NCBI GenBank assembly: GCA_028023455.1
Contig: JAQFVV010012530.1
Location: forward strand, 1,116,001 to 1,180,000
Direction: 5' to 3'
DNA length: 64,000 nucleotides
From: Epiperipatus broadwayi
Lineage: Eukaryota; Onychophora; Udeonychophora; Euonychophora; Peripatidae
Shown here: one piece after another, positions 33,862 to 45,412 of the stretch
How the letters are laid out: every line of letters begins with the position of its first letter
How positions within the stretch are numbered: position 1 is the first letter of the stretch
Position numbers and translations under genes: made by a program
Notes under the pieces: generated by a model
What the model was told of the DNA's origin: nothing
Database searches by the model: none
What the model saw: the letters and a program-made list of their open reading frames with translations, nothing else

Positions 33862-36667
33862 TGGCCTGAATCCAGAATATACCCCTACTATTTGAGGGCA
33901 ATAAAACATGTTAGGACTTTGTCTTTGATGACCATAAATGTGAGAAAATATCGTTCATGAAAAAATATCAGCACTATCAGAGTGACCCTCGTCTCCTAAT
34001 AAATTAGTTAAATTATTTCAATATCATCTCCAAACCCTCAAGGTGGAAATAAATTCACATACCTTGGACAAACACAATGGTCAGATAAAACATATCACAT
34101 ATACTAGAGAGGAATTAATTTTAAACTCTCACTAAATATAATATTAAATTGATGCATAAAACTGATAAATAATAATAATTGTCAAATATGATTGAATAAA
34201 ATGTAGCTTTAAGCAATTAAAAGAAATAAAAAATATACATCATTTTCACAAACATATGACCATTATTGAAAATAGAATCAATATTAAATAGCATATAATA
34301 ATGATAATAATATAAATGAATACTTAACCGTAATACGTTATGATGTATAACTTAAACCTTTAAACATAAGTTTTACGAAAAAAAAAAAATTTTTCTATAA
34401 ATAAAATATATATACGTATTCAAATTGTTAATCTGCATAGTTCCTGGTCTGATGGCAAGTAATTCAACACATCAAGATGTTCTTCACACATGGGTGATAT
34501 AATCCAAAACACATTTGCATTGACAGTTTCTTTCTCCAGCACAGACTTCGTACAGCACATATAACAAAATATTAATACATGAATAAATGAAAGAATGTCC
34601 ATTATTTCATGAATTGTTCCTACCTATACTGAATAAAACAGCGCATTTCTTTCATATTACAATAATTTCACTTGATTTATGATTTCAAATTATTTTTAAT
34701 TTAGCACTTAACATATATTCCTCTTCTTCAATACAATTAAGATTTTTCCAACACAATATCATAATTCGTTTTTAAACATTTCTTTCAATTTATGCAGAGT
34801 TTTCACACAATATTTAGTATAGCGGTTTTCTTCTAAATTCTATCTTTCAATTTAAAAATAATATTCATACAACATTTATCACATCTTCTATAATTAAGCA
34901 ACTCTTTATGAATGAAAACATTGACATATAATTTATTTATTCAATTGTTTTCACATAGTTGTTAGATTAAAACTTTCTTTTCTAAATTCAAGCATATTTA
35001 GTAACTATTACATACGATCTTTGTCAATTATTTAACATTTTATTAAAGACATAATTCCATATTAATAATTATCTAAATTAGGAATATTGATTTATAAGTG
35101 AGTCTCAATAACTTTGTCAAAATTTTTCATTTTCTAATCAATACGATAAGCATTCATTAATTATTACTATAATAAAAAGCATTAGCATTCACAAAACAGT
35201 TTCTCTTTCATAAATATTTAGTTCTTCAAAGAATTTCCTTGTTACAAAAGACAATAAACTTTTAAAAGTTTTTTAAGAATCATCTAATCTCAACAAGTTA
35301 TAGCAGAAGATTTTTAAAATTATGTAATTAACACTAAGTAAAGTTTCCAATACATCTGCTTCCAAATAAGAAATTTAAAGAGTTTGTAATGAATAATATC
35401 TTTAGATAAATTAGGATAATTTAAAAGTACTATTTGTAACATTTTCACTCTAGAAAGCAGTTTTCATTATCGATGTACCATTAATTAACATCTTGCTTAT
35501 AAATTCTTTCCTTAACATTTGATTTAGATCCCTTGATTAACATTAGGACGACAACCAATGCCTGAGGAAAATTCATGTTCACATTTTGATTTTAATAATA
35601 ATAAAAAAACTCATTAAAATTTTACACTTCTGTGACTTTCAAATTTAACTTCATCTGTAACTTTTATGCACATCTCCAATATACTTCTCTCATCTCTCTT
35701 TAATGTAATTCTCCTATTTGTGTGTATTCTTATAAGACTTGCTGCTATCAATCATTCTGATTGACAAGAAACATCATTTCCTATTGATTTTTCCACCCTT
35801 AAATCAACAGTTGATTGTTTTTTATTGTGATCTGATGCTAATTAGTCATAAAATCACCAGGTGGTCATGTGATAATTTGGGAATTTTCCAATACCAAGTT
35901 ATATTGTTAAATAATAAAAAATAATAAAATATTAAGTAAATATTATGTAGTTTTATCAGCATTTAAACTAATTTAATTATATGAATAAATAATATTAGAG
36001 GTTCATCAAATTTATACTTAAAATTTTTAATCAAACAAAATACTATTGAATGATACCAAATACTACACATTAAAAAAATATTTTCTCTAATAAATAAATT
36101 ACCATACAAGCATACACACCCACACATTCAGAAATCATTCCCTATCTTTTAACTATTTAAACTAGTTTTCTTTCAATAACAATAAACTTATTTATTTCTA
36201 AATTAAACCAATTTAGTTTACTGTCTCAAATTTAACACTATTATTTAATAAATTGACTGATTATTTTTATGAATTATTTTAAATCAAATACTTTATTAGA
36301 ATTATAATAGCTATTCCTTAAATTTAACATTTAATTAATTTAATGAGTATTAACTTATTGAGGTACTCATCTAGTTACTCTGGCTTATTTCAATAATCTA
36401 AACTTCAATATGATTGCTTACATTTTAGATTTAATTTATTAACACATGCCTTTAAATATATGTTTAAATATTTTAGCAAAGCCAACAATTAAAATATCAT
36501 ATATATTCATGACAGAAACACTTTAATCATTAGCTATTTTGAGTTATCCATGTTTAGATAAGTTATAGATACATTTAATTTAATAAAATTTTCTTAGAAA
36601 AAAAATTGTTTTTCTAGTTAAATATCAGCAATAACGAAAACACTAGCCTTCTTGGCTTGGTCACAAT
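33862..36667. other. 2.8-kb AT-rich interval without a supported feature
   Basis: A 60-codon frame on the minus strand at 34602-34420 starts with a hydrophobic stretch (ILSFIHVLIFCY) like a signal peptide and has several cysteines, but nothing else supports a gene. The rest is featureless. Confidence 0.45.
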
Positions 36668-36673
36668 ATATAT
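36668..36673. repeat. Probable target-site duplication, left (LTR element)
   Basis: ATATAT here matches ATATAT at 41554-41559. In AT-rich DNA this alone is weak; it supports the boundaries set by the LTR comparison. Confidence 0.5.
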
Positions 36674-38760
36674 TATAACGATCCGGAGAATAAGAGACTT
36701 AACATAATCTGCACTACAGGGTGCCACTAGACATTTGAACCTAGAAAATTTATATAGTAGGCAGATACGTAGGTAAAAAAAAAATGTATTTTATATATTT
36801 TGATTCCGGTCATTAGCCCATTGTCACTAGCTCAGTGGAATAGCAGAGATTTAAATTTATAAATAATTCTTATCTAAGAATATATAAAAAAGAATAAAAT
36901 AAGCCACTGCCAGTAATTATACACACAAACATTTATTTACGCACATATATATATAATTTAGCATTATTATTTTAGTATGTTTACTTTAGCATTTAACTAC
37001 ATTTTTAAATTTTATTTTAGATTTTAATTTTTATAAGTTCGCACAGATGTATTTATAAAAGTTTGTTTTATAATGTTGAGTATAGATCGGCTGCATAGAT
37101 TCCACGGTTAAAAACATTTCAAAATAAACATAACCGATCAAAATACAAAGTCATTGATAACGTCAATTGCAGAGGGAATACAAAGAAACCCAATGGCATT
37201 CATCATAAGATGCCGCATTTACATCGATGACTTATACATTCTAACCGAATATGGAAACCATAACATAATTAACCGCTAACGAATTCATGCAACGTCCATA
37301 CCCAACTTAAATTTAATGCATTTTTATTTAGAGTGTCGAGTATGAATAGACTACATAGATTTGCATTTGAAAAGAAAATATTCTATCCTTATTTAACCTT
37401 AGGCCAAAAGTTCGCAGTTAAACCAACGTCAATCCATCTGATATATCGATGCATTCAATGTAACACGAATACGGCAGCACAAAAGGTTAAGAGAAGAAAT
37501 TGCCTCTCGTCAGATAGGAATACTACATCTATCTGATGAGAAGAGCAATAAAAAAAACTCCATAGGAAAGGACTGCGGTCATTTTGCCGACTTACGATCG
37601 CATTCCATAGGCAAAAAGGAAGTGTGCGGCGTATAAAGCGATTCTGCCCGTAGCGAATCTCGTACTACATCTACTAATTACACCAATATATCCAATCCAT
37701 TGACCTAATTTAACTACGAAACAAATAACCTAAGATTACCCTCCCCTAATATAACTTTACAAATCTATATAGCCATTCACGCCCGACTTAAGTTTAACAT
37801 TTATATAATATTAAATTAGCGAAAAACAAAAATCATAAATAAAACTTAAAAGAACCAAATAAATAAATAAATAAATGGAAATGATTAAAAAAAAAGAAAT
37901 ACATCAATAAAAAGAATTAATAAGGAATTTAGTTTGGTCAGATAGGATTCTATTTCTATTTTTTTAAAATACTGGGAAAGTTTATATTTTAAAGTTCTTA
38001 GTGTTTTCAAATTAATATTCATTTAAGTTCATAACATGCTTACGGTTTTAGAAATGTTCATTAGTTATCCGTTGCTTGCCATTTGGAATCCAGCGTTAAA
38101 ATCCCTCGATGATCCTGTGGTCCTCAATATAGGAAAAGCGATGTTTCATTTTCTTTTTTTTATAACAACTGAAGGAATTGAAAGTGCGTCTTTCAATCCC
38201 TTCACCTCCGACTCTCCGACTTAACACATCTCCGTCTTCTCTTAAATTTTCTTCACTCACTAAAAATTTTATTATCAAACTTTTTCTTTTATATGTAACT
38301 TTAGGATCCAATGGACATTACGTCATCGATGATGATGATCCTTCCGTTGAGGTCCGATTCCCTGATGGATCTCTTTCATTGGCCATTAGTTTCTATTATT
38401 TTCCTATCTGACTATTGCTTATACATTTAAATGCCCAAGGGCTAGTTCACTTGGACTAATTAAAATAATCATTTCCATTTTTTCAATAACATTAATTAAT
38501 TTGTTTTGTACAAACTTAAGATATATTTTTATCGTTAAATCTTTTTAAGTTTTTGCTTTTAAAATACTTTTTCTATTTTTAATAAAGTTTCTTTTTTTAA
38601 TAATTTTTTTCATCTGTGCGATTTTATATATATATGAGTTTAGTATAGAATTTTAATTTTCAATTTTTAATTCTTAAAAAAGAAGTTTTATTTGCGAACT
38701 TTTATTTTTTTCATGTTTACTAATAAAAAAAATAATGTAACATCATATGTGCCCGTTACA
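36674..38760 (-). repeat. 3' LTR of the LARD-like element
   Basis: 2087 bp, direct copy of 39470-41553. Open frames inside (37333-37536 +, 38036-38224 +, 38178-38411 +, 38311-38096 -) recur in the other LTR simply because the LTR is duplicated. They have no recognised motif. Confidence 0.85.
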
Positions 38761-39469
38761 TATCAGTAAACTTGCTTAAAAAAAAAATAAAAAATAAAAA
38801 TATTTTACTTAGGGTTAGTAATTACGGTACATGATTAAGGAAAATTTACAAAACATTCGGTTAGTATAAAGACTATATACAAAAAAAAATGTTTGCTATC
38901 ATTTTCCTAAGGACCATCTACATTTACACCTCCTCCCCACAAGAGTTCTATTTTTTTATACATTTTATTTTTACACATGGCATGACAAGCAAATTATATA
39001 AATTATTTATTTAAGAAGGTTGCATTGAGGTAAATATGTTTTAAGAAATAATGGGTTTATACGTGTATATTTGCAGCACAATTATAAATACCACCAACTT
39101 ATTTATGACTGATTGAAATGCATACATAGGATTACACTGAAGTAATTCCCAAAGGTACTCATCGTAAGGTACCACATTTCAATCATAAACTTACGTGGCT
39201 GTGCACTCCTATACACGTTAAAGCATAATATATATTAACAAAAAAAACATATTAATTGCAACCTTTTGACTTTCTTTTTAACAAAGTACAATTTAAAATT
39301 ATTTATACTTTCTCATGTTTAATATATGTGCAATTTCTTTCTGGCAGCGCTTTTATAAGATTTAAAGTATACGACTTATGTAAACAGATAAAAATATTTC
39401 ATTTTGAAAAAAGAAATTTACTCAGGGCCCTCGTGGTTTATCAAAGATCACCCCATGTTGGGCGCCAAT
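38761..39469 (-). other. Non-coding interior of the LARD-like element
   Basis: The interior has no gag/pol text. Reading the minus strand it starts with the primer-binding site. A purine tract GTGGGGAGGAGG (complement of 38929-38940), followed directly by TGTAAATG, looks like a polypurine tract but lies ~170 bp before the 3' LTR rather than next to it. The bases adjoining the LTR (..TTTACTGATA) are not purine-rich. Confidence 0.6.
39451..39467 (-). promoter_or_regulatory. Primer-binding site, tRNA-Lys-like
   Basis: The minus strand reads TGGCGCCCAACATGGGG starting at 39467, two bases after the end of the 5' LTR. TGGCGCCCAAC is a standard PBS of Gypsy-type elements and fixes the orientation of the element as minus. 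Confidence 0.85.
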
Positions 39470-41553
39470 TATAATGATCCAGAGAATAACAGAGACTTAA
39501 TGTATTTACACTACAGGGTGCCACTAGGCATTTGAACCTAGAAAATTTATAAAGTAGGCAGATACATAAGTCAAAAAAATTTTTTTTTATTTTATATATT
39601 TTGATTCCGGTCATTAGCCCATTGTCACTAGCTCAGTGGAATAGCAGAGATTTATATTTTATAATAAATTCTTATCTAAGAATATATAAAAAAGAATAAA
39701 ATAAGCCACTGCCAGTAATTATACACACAAACATTTATTTACGCACATATATATATAATTTAGCATTATTATTTTAGTATGTTTACTTTAGCATTTAACT
39801 ACATTTTTAAATTTTATTTTAGATTTTAATTTTTATAAGTTCGCACAGATGCATTTATAAAAGTTTGTTTTATAATGTTGAGTATAGATCGGGTACATAG
39901 ATTACACGGTTAAAAACATTTCAAATTAAACATCACCGATCAAAATACAAAGTCATTGATAATGTCAATTGCAGAGGGAATACAAGAAACCCAATAGCAT
40001 TCATCATAAGATGCCGCATTGACATCGATGACTTATATATTCCAATCGAATATGAAAACCACAAACATAAGTAACCGATAACGAATCCATGCAACGTCCA
40101 TACCCAACTTAAATTTAATGCATTTTTATTTAGAGTGTCGAGTATGAATAGACTACATAGATTTGCATTTGAAAAGAAAATATTCTATCCTTATTTAACC
40201 TTAGGCCAAAAGTTCGCAGTCAAACCAACGTCAATCCATCTGATATATCGATGCATTCAATGTAACACGAATACGGCAGCACAAAAGGTTAAGAGAAGAA
40301 ATTGCCTCTCGTCAGATAGGAATACTACATCTATCTGACAAGAAGAGCAATAAAAAAAAAACTCCATAGGAAAGGACTGCGGTCATTTTGCCGACTTACG
40401 ATCGCATTCCATAGGCAAAAAGGAAGTGTGCGGCATATAAAGCGATTCTGCCCATAGCGAATCTCATACTACATCTACTAATTACACCAATATATCCAAT
40501 CCATTGACCTAATTTAACTACGAAACAAATAACCTAAGATTACCCTCCCCTAATATAACTTTACAAATCTATATAGCCATTCACGCCTGACTTAAGTTTA
40601 ACATTTATATAATATTAAATTAGCGAAAAACAAAAATCATAAATAAAACTTAAAAGAACCAAAAAAATAAATAAATAAATGGAAATGATTAAAAAAAAAG
40701 AAATACATCAATAAAAGGAATTAATAAAGAATTTAGTTTGGTCAGATAGGATTCTATTTCTATTTTTTTTAAATACTGGGAAAGTTTATATTTTAAAGTT
40801 CTTAGTGTTTTCAAATTAATATTCATTTAAGTTCATAACGTGCTTATGGTTTTAGAAATGTTCATTAGTTATCCGTTGCTTGCCATTTGGAATCCAGTGT
40901 TAAAATCCCTCGATGATCCTGTGGTCCTCAATATAGGAAAAGCGATGTTTCATTTTCTTTTTTTTATAACAACTGAAGGAATTGAAAGTGCATCTTTCAA
41001 TCCCTTCACCTCCAACTTTCCGACTTAACACATCTCCGTCTTCTTTTAAATTTTCTTCACTCACTAAAACTTTTATTATCAAACTTTTTCTTTTATATGT
41101 AACTTTAGGATCCAATGGGCATTACATCATCGATGATGATGATCCTTCCATTGAGGTTCGATTCCCCGATGGATCTCTTTCATTGGCCATTAGTTTCTAT
41201 TGTTTTCCTATCTGACCGTTGCTTATACATTTAAATGCCCAAGGGCTAGTTCACTTGGACTAATTAAAATAATCATTTCCATTTTTTCAATAACATTAAT
41301 TTGTTTTGTACAAACTTAGATATATTTTTATCTTTTTAAGTTTTTGCTTTTAAAATACTTTTTCTATTTTTAATAAAGTTTCTTTTTTTGATAATTTTTT
41401 TCATCTGTGCGATTTTATATATATATATGAGTTTAGTATAGAATTTTAATTTTCAATTTTTAATTCTTAATAAAGAAGTTTTATTTGCGAACTTTTATTT
41501 TTTTCATGTTTACTAATAAAAAAAATAATGTAACGTTGTATGTGCCCGTTACA
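39470..41553 (-). repeat. 5' LTR of the LARD-like element
   Basis: 2084 bp, direct copy of 36674-38760. Its first 25 bases on the minus strand form a perfect inverted pair, TGTAACG...CGTTACA. The other LTR has TGTTACA at the second half. Confidence 0.85.
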
Positions 41554-41559
41554 ATATAT
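41554..41559. repeat. Probable target-site duplication, right (LTR element)
   Basis: ATATAT, matching 36668-36673. Confidence 0.5.
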
Positions 41560-41849
41560 TGTAATAAAAATAATAAATTATAATAATTATTCTTTATCAG
41601 GCATTTTATTTTTAAATTTATTTTAAGCTGACTTTAGGAAACATTGCATAGTTAAAGAATGGTGAAAACAAGGAAATTATATGATTTAAATGCAAATTTC
41701 ATTTTTTTTTTCCAATTTTATAAGTCATCATTTTTATTACAATAATTCTACCTATATTTTATTTACATATATGTATATATAATAAATAACTGCAAAATAA
41801 TACATTAAATGTGGTGCTTCATAAATAATACAAAAAATTTAACAGTTCA

Positions 41850-42660
41850 ACATTAATAAGGACATTCAAAAAATAACTAGGATTAAAACTATAAAGAAGA
41901 TACAGACAGAGGCTGCACTGTTTATATATATATAATAATAATAATATGTTGTCAAATAGGTGGAGATCTATTTTGCATAATGATTTAAAAAATCAGATAA
42001 AAATTTTTAACAATTACATCTATCTCTTATTCAGATATAAATAAAGAAATCCAATTTAACGTTAAAACAGCTTTTTGTAATCTTATAAATAAAAAGGCTG
42101 AAAGTTATGATGAAATACCTGGAGAAATTTTAAAATATAGTTGTAAGTTAATTTCAAAACAGTTAGAATCTATTAAAAACATGTGGATTTTTGAAGCTGC
42201 ATTATTTAATTTTAAGGATGCTTCTAATGAAAAGAACCCAATAATTATTGTGGAATGTCATTTTCCACCACAACTAAAATACTTTCAAATATTTGGGAAG
42301 TTATCATAATAAATATCAGAGATTCACTTTTGATTTCACAGAACCAAGAAGCATTACAGATATGTTTCTTGTTGCTGGGCAAATGAAAAAAAAAGAGTCA
42401 TGAACAAGAGTGATTTATTTATTATTTTTATCAATTTCACCAAGGCATGTGATTGAGTTAATTGAAAAGCTGTCCAAAATATGTTTGATCGAATGTGAAG
42501 ATGCTAATGAAAAATCCAAGATATTTGAAAAGACAACTAGTTTTAAACAGTGGTGTGTATTAACTCCAAAATTAATTTTCTTTTTGGAGTGATCTTTGGG
42601 AGTTTAAGCTTTATATATCAAGCATCAACCAATTAAAAGCAAAACCATCATCTTCTTAGT
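41850..42660 (+). pseudogene. LINE reverse transcriptase, N-terminal half
   Basis: Frames read KEIQFNVKTAFCNLINKKAESYDEIPGEILK near 42040-42130 (the K-A-x-x-x-D-x-IP-x-E-x-x-K fingers motif). FHRTKKHYRYV.. near 42335 and a clear DLFIIFINFTKACD near 42410 follow; the latter is motif A, F-x-D-x-x-K-A-F-D, with Asp changed to Asn. VQNMFDR-like text then follows. Order and wording match the common endonuclease-RT LINEs of invertebrates. The frame is broken by stops and indels. Downstream text resumes after the Penelope-derived insert at about 42690-42905. Confidence 0.72.
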
Positions 42661-42689
42661 TCTATCTAGAAAATTTTAAACTTTATTTA

Positions 42690-42905
42690 AACTTTTTCAA
42701 ATACAAAGTTATTAATAACAGCACACAAATAGACAACACAAGTTAGTAGTTTATCCAATGTTTCAAAGAATATTATTCTCTGCTCTTCTACGGGTGTTGC
42801 TGCCCTGATCAGTGACAATACTACCATAGGAATCAAACTTACACCTTTAGACTCTTGAATATTGAGTTTTAAAGGCAATGCTCTAACTAATTAAATTATT
42901 CTGTC
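42690..42905 (-). mobile_element. Penelope-like 3' fragment: tRNA-like plus hammerhead-like, second copy
   Basis: Read on the minus strand from 42905 this is the same composite as 3328-3535: GACAG, then GTTAGAGCATTGCC, a decayed B-box, TTGTC (plus-strand 42814-42818), CACTGATCAGG, AGAAGAGCAGAG, then GAAACATT (GAAAC is the complement of 42760-42764), then ACTAAC..GT text. There is no RT or nuclease. The hammerhead core is damaged (CGTAGAAGA in place of CTGAAGA), while the GACAG/TTGTC pairing is kept with a G-T wobble. It interrupts a LINE. Confidence 0.75.
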
Positions 42906-42914
42906 AAAAACTTA

Positions 42915-42985
42915 TTCAGTTTGGAGTAGTGGTACAGTGGCAGACTCTCAAACGTGGGATCCTAGAATCAATGCTGCTGGTGTCT
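42915..42985 (+). ncRNA. Possible tRNA-derived sequence
   Basis: TAGTGGTACAGTGGCAGACTC resembles the tRNA-Gly type A-box region (GTGGT.CAGTGGTAGA.T) and a GAATCAATGC stretch lies where a B-box might be. It is too degraded to fold. It could be a SINE head beside the Penelope fragment. Confidence 0.3.
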
Positions 42986-42999
42986 TATCCATATTACTT

Positions 43000-43950
43000 T
43001 TAATAACAATATTATCTTAGTTAGATCTAGATTTACACTGCACTGGTGACTGCCAATCATATCAATTCAAAGAGCATTCTATAAACAATACTCCTAATGT
43101 ATAAAATGCAATCAGTAAAGACTGATTTAACTATTAATACTTAAAAAAAGAAATAAAAGCAATGAGATAACCTCTGTATTACTAATAATGGAAAATAATC
43201 TTTAACAACTTTTCATTTGAAATATTATCATCCTGAAAATGCAAATCAATTTAAATATCTTGACAGATTTTTAAATAAAATTAAAAGGATTTCATGTGCA
43301 ACACAAACTCCAATCTGCTATTGTATTCAGCAAGTTAAAAGATAAAATATTTTGTCACAATAATATAAGCATCTCAATTAAATTAAATGCACATGAGATT
43401 TTTATTTTATGCAATTGGTCTGGAAATGGAACATGGACACATTATTGTCCCTAAAAGACAACAAAAAGTTCTCATTTAAGAATGAGCTATAAGATTCCAA
43501 AAATGTGAGGGTAAGATGTATTCTTCAGCTTGCTGAAATAGTCTTATTGAATTTATGACTGTAAAAATAGATCTTTGTTGTATTGGGCATGTGAAGTAAA
43601 TAAATGATAACAGACTTCTTAAAAAAATATTTTATAACAACCTTAAGTACAGTTCTTTACAATGAATTTGAGCATAGTTTTTATAAGAGCTAGAACACTT
43701 TTACAATTAAAAATAATTTCTAGATCCTCCAAAGAAATTTAATTCTTATTGCTTTCACTGTGAAAATAGAGCTGAAGATAGAATACAATGGAAAAATGAG
43801 ATACAATTAGGCAAATTAGTGAAGTCTTTCCCAAGAAAAGTTTGCTATAGAGAAAAGTTAAAAGACAATGTCACAATGATGACAAATTAATATATTGAAA
43901 AATTAGAATGTGGCATATGTGTGAATCATGGGTTGATTTGTATAATCATT
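43000..43950 (+). pseudogene. LINE ORF2 C-terminal half
   Basis: QFKYLDRFLNKI near 43240 corresponds to the F-K-Y-L-G motif after the RT palm. QLVWKWNMDTLL near 43410 corresponds to the L-x-Y-G-x-E-T-W-T motif. LAEIV.. and LCCIGHVK.INDNRL near 43540-43620 correspond to LRWxGHVxRMxDxRLPKK, followed by KIFYN. These are standard landmarks of this LINE group, in order, with many stops. It is continuous with 41850-42660. Confidence 0.7.
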
Positions 43951-45066
43951 GAAATAATTCATCTTTAAAACTTGTTTATTCTTTGACTTTGTTTTTTGCC
44001 TTCTATTATCAAAATAGCCGTAATAGTTTATATGTGGTTACTAGTGATGACAACTACATATATTTTATCTATGAATACACACACACAGAGGAATACACAC
44101 ACATATAAAACAAATAAAATAATACAAATAAAATGTCCGTTAATTAAAAATCATTGTAATAACAATAAAAATAATAAATATAATGGTAATTAATTATTAT
44201 ATAATTAACTATTATATACAGTATATAATAATTAATTAACATTATATTAATTATTTTTATTGTTATATATATATTGTAAATGAAACAATAAACCTCAAAT
44301 GATAATTAAGAACAATAAAATCTATCAACAATACTAATAAAAACATCACTGTTTCATTAATAATAATACTGCCTTGTTGAATGACCAAATATAAAAGGAA
44401 ACTATTCTAATAATGAATAAAATTTATAATTGATAGTATTAAATATATTGTTCTTCGCATTAGATAACTAATACCATGAAGGGAAATGACTATTAGTAAA
44501 TGCCCTCAAATTAGGTAACCCCAAAATGTACTAATTATAACTTAGCAGTGCTAGTTGGCCTGCAAACTAAATGCATTACACGTCTGGGCAACTACCTGGA
44601 ATAAATATAATTATGAACCAAGTAGTTTTCTCCACTCATATATTATATATCTGGACAATCTTAATATGCTGGGTAAATGCCAATACTCAGGCAATTTAAA
44701 ATAAAAATGAGTAAATAAATAAATTGATCACAAATAACTTTATAATAGTTCATATCTACATATACAAATAGACTCATAAATTTATAAAGAGGGCCAATGA
44801 ATCCATATGCATGCTCTTGACAGATAAAGAAAATGAAATTTATTAACTGTTTTACTGGATAGTGAAATATCATCTGAAACATATTATAGGGTAAGATAAA
44901 ATATTTATATAATGGTTCGTGCAGTAGTAAATCAAAATACCTATTGTTAATAACAATATAAATTTATTAAAATAAACATCAATTTATATGTGGTGGTTAG
45001 AACAAATAATAATTTATAAAGGCAATTAATGTCATATAATGTACATTTATGTTGATTTAATGTAGA
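43951..45066. other. AT-rich interval with short simple repeats
   Basis: CA/ACAC runs near 44080-44105 and AT-rich palindromic stretches near 44200-44270. No gene or mobile element is recognised. Confidence 0.5.
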
Positions 45067-45392
45067 TGTTTGTTGGGAATAGCAAGAAGAGATCGAAAAT
45101 GCAATGTATGGGTAAGACAACAAACAGGTGTTACTGACCTTATTGAAAAAATTAAAAGAGTGAAATGGAGTTGGGCTGGACATATTGCTAGAAGAGCTGA
45201 TAATAGATGGACAATTAAAATTTTAAACTGGATTCCAAGAGATTGTAAACGACCCAGAAAGAGACCACATGTGAGATGGATGGATGAAATAAGAAAATGT
45301 GCAGGGGTGTTGTGGAGAAGAAAAGCTAAAGATCGGAGAAGATGGATTAAACTTGGAGAGACCTTTATCCTGCAGTGGATTGATAATGGTTG
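45067..45392 (+). pseudogene. RTE-type LINE C-terminus, best-preserved copy
   Basis: One frame is open for 107 codons and ends naturally at TGA: LGIARRDRKCNVWVRQQTG, then IKRVKWSWAGHIARRADNRW, then RPRKRPHVRWMDEI, then GVLWRRKAKDRRRW and ILQWIDNG. This is the C-terminus of RTE-type endonuclease-RTs, with the WAGH..R..D.RW and RP..RW.D motifs intact. The upstream RT is absent, so it is a 5'-truncated insertion. Lack of stops makes it the youngest RTE piece in the window. A (GAT)n tail follows. Confidence 0.85.
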
Positions 45393-45412
45393 ATGATGAT
45401 GATGATGATGAA
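45391..45412 (+). repeat. (GAT)n tail of the RTE insertion
   Basis: About seven TGA/GAT units directly follow the ORF stop, the usual microsatellite-like 3' end of RTE elements. Confidence 0.8.

Larger units (their letters stand above)
36674..41553 (-). mobile_element. Long-LTR, non-coding (LARD-like) LTR retrotransposon
   Basis: Two direct copies of ~2.09 kb flank a 709-bp interior. On the minus strand each starts TGTAACGGGCACAT and ends ..CGTTATA or ..CATTATA, giving an imperfect TGTAACG/CGTTATA inverted end. Two bases after the 5' LTR comes TGGCGCCCAACATGGGG, a primer-binding site of the kind used by tRNA-Lys-primed Gypsy elements. The interior holds no gag or pol. An element with LTRs, a PBS and no genes must be moved by proteins from another element, as known for LARDs. 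Over 37321-37555 the LTRs differ by three substitutions and one A-run length, so the insertion is fairly young. Confidence 0.85.

Noticed and set aside
36829-36850. CACTAGCTCAGTGGAATAGC as a tRNA A-box in the LTR
   Set aside because: No B-box or acceptor pairing follows at the right distance.
38036-38411. Open frames repeated at 40840-41215, suggesting a duplicated gene
   Set aside because: They lie inside the two LTRs of one retroelement, so repetition is explained without selection.
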